Of a stretch of 64,000 nt of DNA, positions 7,745-15,776 are shown piece by piece; position 1 is the first letter of the stretch, and every line of letters begins with the position of its first letter. The stretch covers positions 186,001 through 250,000 of the forward strand of contig JAXHLP010000006.1 of NCBI GenBank assembly GCA_034522155.1, in the 5' to 3' direction. The position numbers were made by a program, and so were the translations under genes. The notes beneath the pieces are model-generated. The model was given only the letters and a program-made list of their open reading frames with translations, searched no databases and was not told where the DNA came from. Origin of the DNA: Salinilacustrithrix sp034522155. GTDB lineage: Bacteria > Actinomycetota > Acidimicrobiia > Acidimicrobiales > Salinilacustritrichaceae.

Positions 7745-8518
7745 GTGACCGGCACCGCGATCCACGTCAACGCTGGCGTGGCGGCGCTCGCCGTCGTGCT
7801 CGTGCTCGGCAAGCGGGCTGGGTGGCCCAAGGACGTCATGCCGCCGCACAACCTGCCCCTGGTCCTGCTCGGTACCGGGATCCTGTGGTTCGGCTGGTTC
7901 GGGTTCAACTCGGGTGGTGCCGCCGGCAACACGGCACTCACCGCCACCGCGTTGATGAACACCTTCCTCGCCGCCTCGGCCGGCATGCTGGCCTGGCTCG
8001 TCGTCGAGCGCATCCGCGACGGCCACTTCACCATCCTCGGCGCATGCTCCGGCGTGGTGGCCGGGCTCGTGGCCATCACCCCGGCCGCCGCCTACGTCGG
8101 TGGACTCGCCGGCATCGTGTTCGGCGCCGTCGCCGGCGTGGTCTGCTACGGCGCCATCCAGCTCAAGTACCGCTTCCGCTACGACGACAGCCTCGATGTC
8201 GTGGGCGTGCACATGTTCGGTGGCATCGTCGGCGGTGTCCTCATCGGCTTCTTCGCGGATGCACAGATCCTCGGTGGTGGTCCCGAGGACGAGGGGCTCT
8301 TCTTCGGCGGCGGCGGCGAGCTGCTCGTCGAGCAGATCCTGTCGATCGTCGTCGTGCTCGCCTTCTCCTTCGTGGTCACCTACGTGATCGCCAAGGTCCT
8401 CGACGTGGTCATGGGCATCCGTGCCGACGAAGCAGCCGAGGCGGCCGGGCTCGATCAGAGCGAACACGCCGAGACCGGCTACGGCTTCGCCGACCTCGGC
8501 TCGATGCAGCGCTCCTGA
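7745..8518 (+). pseudogene. amt: 5'-truncated ammonium transporter (amt remnant)
   Basis: The open frame encodes about 257 aa matching only the second part of Amt/AmtB. Both pore histidines are present (AIHVNAG, equivalent to E. coli His168; GVHMFGG, equivalent to His318), as are KPHNLP-like MPPHNLP and WFGFNSGG. The first about 160 residues, with five transmembrane helices and the Phe gate, are missing. Only 65 nt separate this frame from the desaturase stop, and an in-frame TGA lies at 7703-7705, so the lost part is not hidden upstream. A GTG at 7745 might start a product with helices 6-11, but a working channel is unlikely. The C-terminus is intact and glnD follows 98 nt later, the expected neighbour. 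Confidence 0.88.
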
Positions 8519-8540
8519 CCCGGGTCCGTAGGTCTGATCC

Positions 8541-8596
8541 GTCCGACTCCGTCGGCCGCATCAGGTCCTGCGACTCATTCCGGCTCCGCCGTCATG
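8541..8596 (+). repeat. 56-bp promoter-proximal repeat, copy B
   Basis: Ungapped match to 4902-4957 (46 of 56 positions). The shared core includes AGGTCCTGCG and CTCAT. The second mini-stem is CGGC/GCCG instead of CGAC/GTCG, a base-pair-preserving change. It ends 6 nt before the glnD -10 box. Confidence 0.7.
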
Positions 8597-8602
8597 TCCT
8601 CG

Positions 8603-8608
8603 TAGGCT
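8603..8608 (+). promoter_or_regulatory. -10 box of glnD (leaderless)
   Basis: TAGGCT lies 8 nt before the glnD ATG at 8617, so glnD probably has its own leaderless transcript independent of the damaged amt. Confidence 0.55.
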
Positions 8609-8616
8609 CGAAGAGC

Positions 8617-10884
8617 ATGGATGCGGCACGCGACGAGCTGAGGGACGACCACAGCCTCGTCGGCCGGGCGCTGTGCGAGGCCTATGCCGACCGGGCGGAC
8701 GAGTACCTCCGAGCGCTCTTCGACGCGGCCGTCGACAGCGCCCCGGGTGTCGCGCTGGTGGCGGTCGGTGGCTACGGCCGCCGGGAGCTCAGCCTCCAGT
8801 CAGACCTCGATGTTCTCCTGCTCCACGACGGCCGACACGACATCGCCGAGGTGGCCGACGCCATCTGGTATCCGGTGTGGGACGCAGGGGTGAAGCTCGG
8901 CCATGCCGTCCGGACACCGAAGGAGGCGCTGAGCCTGGCCGGCGACGACCTCGACTCGGCCACGGCGCTGCTCCAGGCCCGCCACCTCGCCGGTGACGAC
9001 GAGTTGTCCGGCGAGCTCGTCCGCAAGGCCGACGAGCTGTGGCGCAAGCACGCCAAGCGGTTCTTGCCGGAGCTGGCGGCGCGGGTGGCGCAGCGCCATC
9101 GTCGTGCCGGCGAGGTCGCCTTCCTGCTCGAGCCCGATCTCAAAGAGGGCCGTGGCGGCCTGCGCGACGTCCAGTCGCTCCACTGGGCGGCCCGCGCTCG
9201 TGAACTGATCTGGGAGGGCGACGACGAACCTCTCGACGCCGCCTACGACGTGCTGCTCGAAGCTCGTGTCGAGCTGCACCGGCGCACCGATCGACCAGGT
9301 GACGTGCTGCTGCTCGAGGAGCAGGACGCCGTCGCCGATGCGCTCGGCGACGCCGACGCCGACGAGCTGATGCGGCGGATCGCCGCCGCGGCACGGACCA
9401 TCGCCTTCCGCAGTGACGACACCTGGCGCCGGGTGCAGTCCTCGTTGCGTGGTCCCCTCGGCCGACTGGCCCGGCGCGACCGGACCATCGGCCCGTCCAT
9501 CGTGGTCCGCGACGACGAGGTCCACCTCGCTGCCGATGCCGACCTCGACGACCCCGCGATCGGCCTGCGGCTGCTCGCGCTGGCTGCCGCCGAGGACCTG
9601 CCCGTGCACCGGGCGACGCTCGACCGCCTCGCCGCCATCCCCGAGCTCCCGACGCCGTGGCCGGACGAAGCGCGCGAGGCGCTGGTCGCCGTGCTCGGCG
9701 CCGGGCGCACCGCCATCGGCCATCTCGAGTCCTTCGACCAGCACGGGTTGCTCACGAAGGTGCTGCCCGAGTGGTCAGCGGTGCGGTCCAAACCGCAGCG
9801 GAACGCCTACCACACCTTCACCGTCGACCGGCACCTGTGCGAGGCCGCGGCCAACGCCGCCCCGCTCGCATCCCGCGTGGGGCGGCCCGACCTGCTCCTC
9901 GTCGGCACGTGGTTGCACGACATCGGAAAGGGGTTCCCCGGCGACCACACCGGGGTCGGTATGGATCTGGTCGACCACATCGGTCGGCGGATGGGCTTCG
10001 ACGACGACGACGTGGCCACGCTCGTCGCCCTGGTCGAACACCACCTGCTGCTCCCCGATGTCGCCACCCGACGTGACCTCGACGACGACGAGGTCATCCA
10101 GCGGGTGGCCGAGCAGCTCGAGACCCCGCAGCGGCTGCAGCTCCTCCACGCGCTGACCGAGGCCGACTCGCAGGCGACCGGTCCCGCAGCCTGGAGTCCG
10201 TGGAAGGCCGAGCTGGTCGACACGCTGGCCGAACGGGTGAGCCACGTGCTGGGCGGGGGGACACCCGCGGAGGTCACTGACGAGTTCCCGACGCCCGGAC
10301 AGCTCGACCGCCTGTCGCAGGGCGTGCGGGTGGTCGAGGGCGACGAGCAGACGCTCACGGTCATCGACGTCGACCGGCCCGGTCTGTTCAGCCGGGTCGC
10401 GGGCGTGCTCGCCCTGCACGGCCTCGCCGTCCTCGATGCCAACATCGCCACGATCGACGGGCGCGCCCTCGAGGTGCTCACCGTGGAGTCGAGCTTCGGG
10501 CCCACCTTCTCCTGGGACAAGATCGAGGAAGACCTCCACCTCGCCCTCGACGGCCGCCTCGCACTGAAGGCCCGTCTCGCCGACCGTGCCGCGGTGTACC
10601 CGCGGCCGCGCACTGCCATCGGAGACGACGCCCGGGTCGAGTTCCACCTCGACGACTCGTCCCGGTCGACCGTGGTCGAGGTCCACGCCCCCGACTCGGT
10701 GGGCGTGCTGTACCGCATCACCGATGCCATCGCCGAGCTCGACCTCGACATCGTCCGCGCTCGCGTCCAGACGCTGCTCGATCGCGTGGTCGACTCGTTC
10801 TACGTCCAGGAGCCCTCTGGTGGGAAGGTGCCCGAGGAGATGCTGGGTGAGCTCCGGCGCGCCATCCTTCACGCCCTGTCATGA
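8617..10884 (+). CDS. glnD: PII uridylyltransferase/uridylyl-removing (or adenylyl) bifunctional enzyme
   Basis: The 755-aa protein has the full GlnD architecture. The nucleotidyltransferase signature GGYGRRELSLQSDLDVLL is at residues 51-68, the GlnD-specific central part has NAYHTFTVDRHLCEA near residue 400, the HD hydrolase has WLHDIGKG near residues 431-438, and two C-terminal ACT domains begin near residues 581 and 686 (VDRPGLFSRVAG, PDSVGVLYRI). It modifies and demodifies Tyr51 of PII in response to nitrogen status; actinobacterial members often use AMP instead of UMP. The ATG at 8617 is chosen from homology and the -10 box; the frame is open far upstream but that part lies over amt. It overlaps the Nudix gene by 4 nt. 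Confidence 0.96.
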   Translation: MDAARDELRDDHSLVGRALCEAYADRADEYLRALFDAAVDSAPGVALVAVGGYGRRELSLQSDLDVLLLHDGRHDIAEVADAIWYPVWDAGVKLGHAVRTPKEALSLAGDDLDSATALLQARHLAGDDELSGELVRKADELWRKHAKRFLPELAARVAQRHRRAGEVAFLLEPDLKEGRGGLRDVQSLHWAARARELIWEGDDEPLDAAYDVLLEARVELHRRTDRPGDVLLLEEQDAVADALGDADADELMRRIAAAARTIAFRSDDTWRRVQSSLRGPLGRLARRDRTIGPSIVVRDDEVHLAADADLDDPAIGLRLLALAAAEDLPVHRATLDRLAAIPELPTPWPDEAREALVAVLGAGRTAIGHLESFDQHGLLTKVLPEWSAVRSKPQRNAYHTFTVDRHLCEAAANAAPLASRVGRPDLLLVGTWLHDIGKGFPGDHTGVGMDLVDHIGRRMGFDDDDVATLVALVEHHLLLPDVATRRDLDDDEVIQRVAEQLETPQRLQLLHALTEADSQATGPAAWSPWKAELVDTLAERVSHVLGGGTPAEVTDEFPTPGQLDRLSQGVRVVEGDEQTLTVIDVDRPGLFSRVAGVLALHGLAVLDANIATIDGRALEVLTVESSFGPTFSWDKIEEDLHLALDGRLALKARLADRAAVYPRPRTAIGDDARVEFHLDDSSRSTVVEVHAPDSVGVLYRITDAIAELDLDIVRARVQTLLDRVVDSFYVQEPSGGKVPEEMLGELRRAILHALS

Positions 10885-11576
10885 CCGACCGCGACCCCTC
10901 CAGAGACCAGGCCCCCACCCGCCAGGACCTGCTCCGCTGGGCGGAGTCGCTCGCCGGGATCGCCAAGACCGGCCTGGGATTCACCGCCAACCTCTACGAG
11001 CGCGAGCGCTACGAGGAGGTGCTCGAGGTCGCCAGCGACATCCGCGTGGCCGCTGGTACCGAGTTCGACCCCGGCCACTACGTCGAGGAGTGGATGAAGG
11101 ACGTCGGTGACGGCGTTCGCGGGTACCAGACGCCCAAGGTCGCGATCGGCGCCGTGGTGTACAACGACGCCGGGGAGCTGCTCCTCGTCCAGCGCGCCGA
11201 CTCCGGCGTGTGGCTCTACCCCACCGGCTGGGCCGACATCGGGTACTCGCCCGCGGAGATCGCGGTGAAGGAAGTCGGGGAGGAGACCGGCATCGAGTGC
11301 GAGGTCGTCCGCCCGCTGATGATTCTCGACGGCATGCGCCTGGGTTTCACCAACGTCCCTCTCTACTCGCTGGTCTTCCTGTGCGAGGCAACCGGTGGCT
11401 CGTTGCGGGCCCACGAGCTCGAAACCACCGACGTCGGCTTCTTCGCCGAGCACGCACTGCCCGAACCGTTGGCCGGCTGGGACCACTGGGGCGACCAGGT
11501 GTTCCGGGCCATCCGGGGCGAGCACGTCGACGTCTGGTTCGACGAGCCCCGCGACGAACCCTGGCGCTCGACCTAA
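10881..11576 (+). CDS. Nudix hydrolase with N-terminal Nudix_N2-like domain
   Basis: The 231-aa product has an N-terminal helical domain (RQDLLRWAESLAGIAKTGL, residues 14-32) as found in Nudix hydrolases acting on ADP-ribose or similar nucleoside diphosphates. A Nudix fold follows. The Nudix box near residues 121-138 reads GYSPAEIAVKEVGEETGI; the usual Arg before the first catalytic Glu is Lys, but the metal-binding EExG is intact. It hydrolyses an X-linked nucleoside diphosphate in the cytosol; the substrate is unknown. Its ATG overlaps the glnD stop (ATGA), so it is translationally coupled to glnD. Its stop overlaps that of the convergent PAC2 gene by 4 bp. Confidence 0.9.
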   Translation: MTDRDPSRDQAPTRQDLLRWAESLAGIAKTGLGFTANLYERERYEEVLEVASDIRVAAGTEFDPGHYVEEWMKDVGDGVRGYQTPKVAIGAVVYNDAGELLLVQRADSGVWLYPTGWADIGYSPAEIAVKEVGEETGIECEVVRPLMILDGMRLGFTNVPLYSLVFLCEATGGSLRAHELETTDVGFFAEHALPEPLAGWDHWGDQVFRAIRGEHVDVWFDEPRDEPWRST

Positions 11577-12421
11577 CCGTCGTCGCCGCGATCACGCAGG
11601 AAGCGCTCGACCTCGGCGATGAGGTCCTCGGTCTCCTCGGGATCCTCGCCCTCATCGTGGCGCTGCTCGAGCGCCGCCACGTAGGCCTGGGTCTCGTCGT
11701 CGTCGTCGACCAGCTCGTTGATCTGGCGCTCGTAGGACGCAGCCGCGATCTCGAGATCCGTGGTGATCACACCGGTCTCGAGCAGCGCGGCCGTCTTCTC
11801 GACCAGCGCCAGGGTTGCCTTGGGCGATGGCGAGGCCGGTACGTAGGTGGGGACGGTGGCCCACAGCGAAGCGGTCTGCAACCCCGCCGCCCGGCACGCG
11901 GTGTGCAGCACACCCACGATGCCCGTGGGCCCCTCGTAGGTCGAGCTCGACAGGCCGAGCTTGTCGACCGCGTCGAGATCGGCGGTCGACCCGGCCACGT
12001 CGACGGGCCGGCTGTGGGGCACTTCGGCCAGCAGCGCACCCAGGGTGACCACGGTGGCGGTGTCGAACTCGCGGGCGACCTCGATCACCGCGTCGCAGAA
12101 GGTCCGCCAGCGTAGGGCGGGTTCGACGCCGTGGAGCAGGATGACGTCGCGGCCGTTGCCAGGCAGCGAGCCGGCCGAAAACTCGTTCTCCGGCCAGTCG
12201 ATGACCCGTTCGCCGTCCTCGATCCGGATCTCCGGTCGGTTCGAGGTGAAGTCGAAGAACTCCTCGGGATCGATGTCGGCGAAGGGATGGGTATCCCAGC
12301 GATCGGCGAACCAGCGCACCGCCGATGTGGCGGCGTCGCCCGCGTCGTTCCAGCCCTCGAAGGCGGCGATCAGGACGGGGCGTTCGAGCGTGGGGCGGTC
12401 TGACCAACGGAGGTGCTCCAC
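11573..12421 (-). CDS. PAC2 family protein (proteasome assembly chaperone-like)
   Basis: The 282-aa product is a PAC2-fold (PF09754) protein of the actinobacterial type. Hallmarks are PVLIAAFEGWNDAGDAAT near residues 14-31, an ENEF stretch, VILLHGVEPALRWRTF, and YEGPTGIVGVLHTACRAAG. In eukaryotes PAC2 helps assemble the proteasome alpha ring; the bacterial role is not settled, and no proteasome gene is in this window. The acidic C-terminus (EQRHDEGEDPEETEDL) is typical. The GTG at 12421 is supported by TAGCCT 7 nt upstream (12429-12434 on the minus strand). It diverges from the citrate synthase gene. Confidence 0.88.
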   Translation of the reverse strand: MEHLRWSDRPTLERPVLIAAFEGWNDAGDAATSAVRWFADRWDTHPFADIDPEEFFDFTSNRPEIRIEDGERVIDWPENEFSAGSLPGNGRDVILLHGVEPALRWRTFCDAVIEVAREFDTATVVTLGALLAEVPHSRPVDVAGSTADLDAVDKLGLSSSTYEGPTGIVGVLHTACRAAGLQTASLWATVPTYVPASPSPKATLALVEKTAALLETGVITTDLEIAAASYERQINELVDDDDETQAYVAALEQRHDEGEDPEETEDLIAEVERFLRDRGDDG

Positions 12422-12428
12422 CCCGTCG

Positions 12429-12434
12429 AGGCTA
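12429..12434 (-). promoter_or_regulatory. -10 box of the PAC2 gene (leaderless)
   Basis: TAGCCT on the minus strand, 7 nt before the GTG start. It confirms the GTG over the far upstream ATG. Confidence 0.5.
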
Positions 12435-12526
12435 TCGGCGTGAGGCCGGAGAGGAACGGTGAACCGGCGCTGACAGGCACCGCCGCACCGGGCGGCGACC
12501 CGGAGCACCCTCCGGGCGCCCGGCGA

Positions 12527-12532
12527 TAGTGT
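12527..12532 (+). promoter_or_regulatory. -10 box of the CBS-citrate synthase gene (leaderless)
   Basis: TAGTGT lies 7 nt before the ATG at 12540. It shares a 118-bp divergent intergenic region with the PAC2 promoter. Confidence 0.5.
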
Positions 12533-12539
12533 CGCCGAC

Positions 12540-14060
12540 ATGGAAGCTCGTGCCGTGTCCGACGTGATGAGTTCCCCGGTCCTGACGGCGACCGCCGACG
12601 AGACGCTCGCCGCGGTCAGCGACCGGATGTGGGAGCAGATGGTCGGGTCGGTGATCGTCGTCGACGGCGACGCGCCGGTCGGGATCCTCACCGAGCGCGA
12701 CCTCATCCGCTTCGGGGCCAACGGCGGCGCCGCCACCGAGACCATCGTCGGAGACTGGATGACCGCCGAGCCCGACACCGTGGGACCCGACGCCGGTGTG
12801 GCCGAGGCCTACGACCTGCTGGCCGACAAGGGCTTCCGGCACTTCCCGGTGGTCGAGGACGGCACGCTCGTCGGGGTCGTGTCCCTGCGTGACCTGCTGT
12901 CGGTCGCCGCCATCCAGCCGGTCATGGATCCGGGCCAGATCGAGGCACCACCCGGGCTCGAGGGTGTGATCGTGGCCGAGACCACGGTCGGCGACGTCCG
13001 CGGTCAGGAAGGCTTCTACCACTACCGCCAGTACTCGGCCGTCGAGCTCGCCGACAAGGTCACCCTGGAGGACGCCTGGTACCTGCTCTTCGAGGGGGAG
13101 CTGCCCACGGCTGCGCAGCGCTCGGCGTTCATGGACGAGACGCGGCCCCTGCGGAGCATCCCCGCGCCGGTGTACGAGGTGCTGCCGGTGATCGCCCGGG
13201 AATCGAACTCGATCATGGAGGGCCTACGAACCGCGGTGTCGCTGGTGGCGGCGGCGTCGGACATGCAGCCGAGCCTGGATGTCGACCACGCCACCCGGCG
13301 GACCGATGCCCTCCGCCTCTGTTCCGTCGTGCCGACGCTGATCATGGCGATGTACCGGCTGCGTCGCGGCCTCGATCCGATCGAGCCGCGCGACGACCTC
13401 GGCTACGGCGCCAACTACCTGTGGATGATGGACGGCAGCGAGCGCCCCGACGACATCGGTCGCGCCGTCGAGCAGTACCAGATGACAACCATCGACCACG
13501 GGTTCAACGCCTCGACGTTCACGTCGCGGGTGATCTGCTCCACCGGTGCCGACGTGGGTGCGGCGGTCGTCGGCGGCATCGGCGCCCTGTCCGGCCCGCT
13601 GCACGGCGGTGCACCGTCGCGGGCACTCGACCTGCTCGACGCCATCGGGACCACCGAGAACGCCCGCCCGTACCTGGTGAAGGCGGTCGAGAACGGCGAG
13701 AAGATCATGGGCTTCGGTCACCGGGTGTACAAGACCGAGGATCCACGGTCCGCGTTCCTGCGCGACGTCGCCGAGCGGATCGGCGCGAAGGACATCGACT
13801 TCGCCAAGACCGTCGAGCAGACTGTGGTCGACGTGCTCGCCGAGCTGAAGCCGGGCCGCGACCTGTATGCCAACGTCGAGTTCTACGCCGGCGTCGTCAT
13901 GGATCACTGCGGGCTGCCCCGTGAGCTGTTCACCCCGACGTTCGCGTCGTCCCGGGTCATCGGCTGGTGCGCCAACATCCTGGAGCAGGCGGCCGACAAC
14001 CGCATCATCCGCCCGAGCGCCCGCTACGTCGGCCCGCCGCCGCCCCAGCCGCTTCCGTGA
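12540..14060 (+). CDS. Citrate/2-methylcitrate synthase fused to an N-terminal CBS-domain pair
   Basis: The 506-aa protein begins with two CBS motifs (residues about 7-62 and 72-125; DVMSSPVLTA, TERDLIRFG, WMTAEPDTV, SLRDLLS), a module that binds adenine nucleotides and regulates its host. The rest is a complete citrate synthase. Catalytic His are in TIDHGFNAST (about residue 320) and MGFGHRVYK (about 394). The catalytic Asp expected in NVDFY is Glu here (YANVEFYAG, about 446). It condenses acetyl-CoA or propionyl-CoA with oxaloacetate; the fusion suggests control by cellular energy charge. The start is fixed by TAGTGT 7 nt upstream and by the first CBS motif. It stands alone between divergent PAC2 and a GNAT gene. 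Confidence 0.93.
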   Translation: MEARAVSDVMSSPVLTATADETLAAVSDRMWEQMVGSVIVVDGDAPVGILTERDLIRFGANGGAATETIVGDWMTAEPDTVGPDAGVAEAYDLLADKGFRHFPVVEDGTLVGVVSLRDLLSVAAIQPVMDPGQIEAPPGLEGVIVAETTVGDVRGQEGFYHYRQYSAVELADKVTLEDAWYLLFEGELPTAAQRSAFMDETRPLRSIPAPVYEVLPVIARESNSIMEGLRTAVSLVAAASDMQPSLDVDHATRRTDALRLCSVVPTLIMAMYRLRRGLDPIEPRDDLGYGANYLWMMDGSERPDDIGRAVEQYQMTTIDHGFNASTFTSRVICSTGADVGAAVVGGIGALSGPLHGGAPSRALDLLDAIGTTENARPYLVKAVENGEKIMGFGHRVYKTEDPRSAFLRDVAERIGAKDIDFAKTVEQTVVDVLAELKPGRDLYANVEFYAGVVMDHCGLPRELFTPTFASSRVIGWCANILEQAADNRIIRPSARYVGPPPPQPLP

Positions 14061-14111
14061 ACGACTCGTCCTGATCACGTCCCGATCACGGGGTCCTGCG
14101 TCTCGGACGCG

Positions 14112-14117
14112 TACCGT
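14112..14117 (+). promoter_or_regulatory. -10 box of the GNAT gene (leaderless)
   Basis: TACCGT lies 7 nt before the ATG at 14125. Confidence 0.45.
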
Positions 14118-14124
14118 CGCTGCC

Positions 14125-14559
14125 ATGTTCATCGAGATCGTCGCCTCGGTCACCGACGAGCTGGTCGAGGCCTACGAGCGCCTCACGCCGCAGCTGTCGT
14201 CGTCCAACCCGCCCCCGCCGCGCGAGGCGCTGGAGGACATCGTCGCCGCACCGGCCACCGACATCTTCGTGGCCACCGACGACGAGGGCACGATCGTGGG
14301 CACGGCCACGCTCGTCGTCTTTCAGATCCCGACCGGTCGTCGGGCCTGGATCGAGGACGTCGTGGTCGACGACGCCGCCCGGGGAATCGGGGTGGGCGGC
14401 GCGCTGACGCGGGCGATGGTCGACCGGGCCGGGGAGCTCGGTTGCACGACGGTCGACCTCACCTCCCGTCCCTCCCGCGAGGCGGCCAACCGCCTCTATC
14501 TCCGCGAGGGCTTCGAGGTGCGCGAGACCAACGTCTACCGCCGGAAGCTGGAGGCCTGA
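14125..14559 (+). CDS. GNAT family N-acetyltransferase
   Basis: The 144-aa product is a compact GNAT protein. Motif A with the acetyl-CoA pyrophosphate loop is DDAARGIGVGGALTRAM (about residues 88-104), preceded by strand WIEDVVV and followed by motif B, EAANRLYLREGFEVRETNVYR, with the usual Tyr. It transfers an acetyl group to an amine of an unknown small molecule or protein. The start at 14125 fits both the family length and the -10 box; the frame is open further upstream only because it runs through the citrate synthase gene. It converges on the membrane protein gene at 14618. Confidence 0.87.
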   Translation: MFIEIVASVTDELVEAYERLTPQLSSSNPPPPREALEDIVAAPATDIFVATDDEGTIVGTATLVVFQIPTGRRAWIEDVVVDDAARGIGVGGALTRAMVDRAGELGCTTVDLTSRPSREAANRLYLREGFEVRETNVYRRKLEA

Positions 14560-14617
14560 CCCGGTCGCATCGGGTGGTCCAGCCCCTGCGGTTCGGCGGC
14601 TTCATCCGTCTCGCCTC

Positions 14618-15463
14618 TCAGGCGGCTTCGTACCAGTGCTCCTTGGTCTGGGCGAGCCAGAACGCGGCGAACAACGCGATCTCGGTGGCCTCGAGCACGA
14701 GGATCCGGTGGTCCCAACCGCCGAGGGGGAACATGACCACGCCGCTGCCGATCATCAGCGCGGCGATGGCGGCGTACAGACGGACGTAGATCGTCTTTTC
14801 GGGATCGAGGCGGAGGTTCCATGCCTTGCCGCCCACGGCCATGGCGAGGAACACGAACATGACGGCGGCAGCGATGCCGTGCGCGCGGGTGCCGAAGTCG
14901 TCCCACCAGGCGTATGCCGCGGCTGAGACGAGCAGGAAGACCATCGCAGCCAGCAGCGACCGGCGCGTTGCTCGCTGTCCGACCTGGGCGACGGCCAGCA
15001 CGTCTTGCGTGGCCACCGAGGCGATGACGGCGGCGACCACGAGACCGGCGATCCCGGCGACCAGCAGCGCCCGGATGTTGTTGTCGATGTTGGCGACCAC
15101 CCAGGCGGCGAGGTCGCCGTCGACCTCGACCGGCCGGCGGATCGGCTCCTGCGACCAGCACCTCCCCACGTCGGACGTCGGCACCACCGCGACCACCGGC
15201 GCCAGCATCCCGGCGACGTTGAGGCAGCCGTCCTCCCACCAGGTCCGGCCCTTGATGACGATGAGGCAGAGCCCGATGGCCAGCAGGCCACCGACGAAGA
15301 TCGCCCGGACCGGCGTGTAGTAGTACGCGCTGACCGAGGTCTGCCAGCAGGCGGGTTCGACCTCGAGGCGTTCGAACCCGACTGACACCGCCAGCAGGAA
15401 CACGACGCCGACCATGCCGATCCGCAGGTAGCGGTAGGTCTTGATGGTGGCGTCGACGCGCAT
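14618..15463 (-). CDS. Integral membrane protein, unknown function
   Basis: About 281 aa with roughly seven hydrophobic helices, for example IGMVGVVFLLAVSV, AIFVGGLLAIGLCLIVI, LLVAGIAGLVVAAVIA, LLAAMVFLLVSAAAYAW and HGIAAAVMFVFLAMAV. Between helices 2 and 4 is a polar loop with two cysteines (GCLNVAG, RCWSQEP) and YYYTPVRAIFVG precedes helix 2. I recognise it only as a type of hypothetical membrane protein found in actinobacteria. The ATG at 15463 (MRVDATIKTYRYL) gives a short basic N-terminus that should stay inside. No operon partner is near. Confidence 0.75.
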   Translation of the reverse strand: MRVDATIKTYRYLRIGMVGVVFLLAVSVGFERLEVEPACWQTSVSAYYYTPVRAIFVGGLLAIGLCLIVIKGRTWWEDGCLNVAGMLAPVVAVVPTSDVGRCWSQEPIRRPVEVDGDLAAWVVANIDNNIRALLVAGIAGLVVAAVIASVATQDVLAVAQVGQRATRRSLLAAMVFLLVSAAAYAWWDDFGTRAHGIAAAVMFVFLAMAVGGKAWNLRLDPEKTIYVRLYAAIAALMIGSGVVMFPLGGWDHRILVLEATEIALFAAFWLAQTKEHWYEAA

Positions 15464-15776
15464 GCCGTCTGCTCCGTCCCGGCGGGTCCCCTGTAGGCAT
15501 TCTCCCCCATCGTGCGCACCGCCACAGGGCAAGCGCTCGATGTACCGAGTTCGGTTCCCGCGATGCGACCGAGCTCACCCGTCGCACCTCCGCCTCGGGG
15601 ACCACCCGCAACCGGCGCACGACCACCGAGCTCCTCGCGTTGGCGCAGGAGATCAGCTGACATCCGACACACGTGCCAGCTGGGATGGACGAAACGTCAT
15701 GGGCCGGGTCTCGCCCGGCGGTCGGCACGTGACTCCTGATGCTCGTGGCGCGGAACGCCTACTCGGTTGGTGTCCC
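15464..15776. other. Gene-free stretch between two minus-strand genes
   Basis: About 313 bp. Several short open frames cross it on both strands but none has a plausible start, codon pattern or recognisable product. One plus-strand frame ends RTTTELLALAQEIS before a stop and might be a relic, but this is not supported further. The one structured element is the nested hairpin at 15671-15730. Confidence 0.5.
15671..15730 (-). terminator. Nested hairpin downstream of the TetR gene
   Basis: ACGTGCC (15671-15677) can pair with GGCACGT (15724-15730), enclosing GCCGGG (15703-15708)/CCCGGC (15714-15719) with a 5-nt loop. It lies 47 nt past the TetR stop on the minus strand. Confidence 0.4.

Noticed and set aside
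7822..8616. Upstream extension of the glnD frame by about 265 codons
   Set aside because: It runs over the amt remnant in another frame, has Arg-rich shadow composition, and homology and the -10 box place the start at 8617.
15464..15776. Possible hidden gene between the membrane protein and TetR genes
   Set aside because: Short frames lack starts, ribosome sites and family features; only a terminator-like hairpin is supported.
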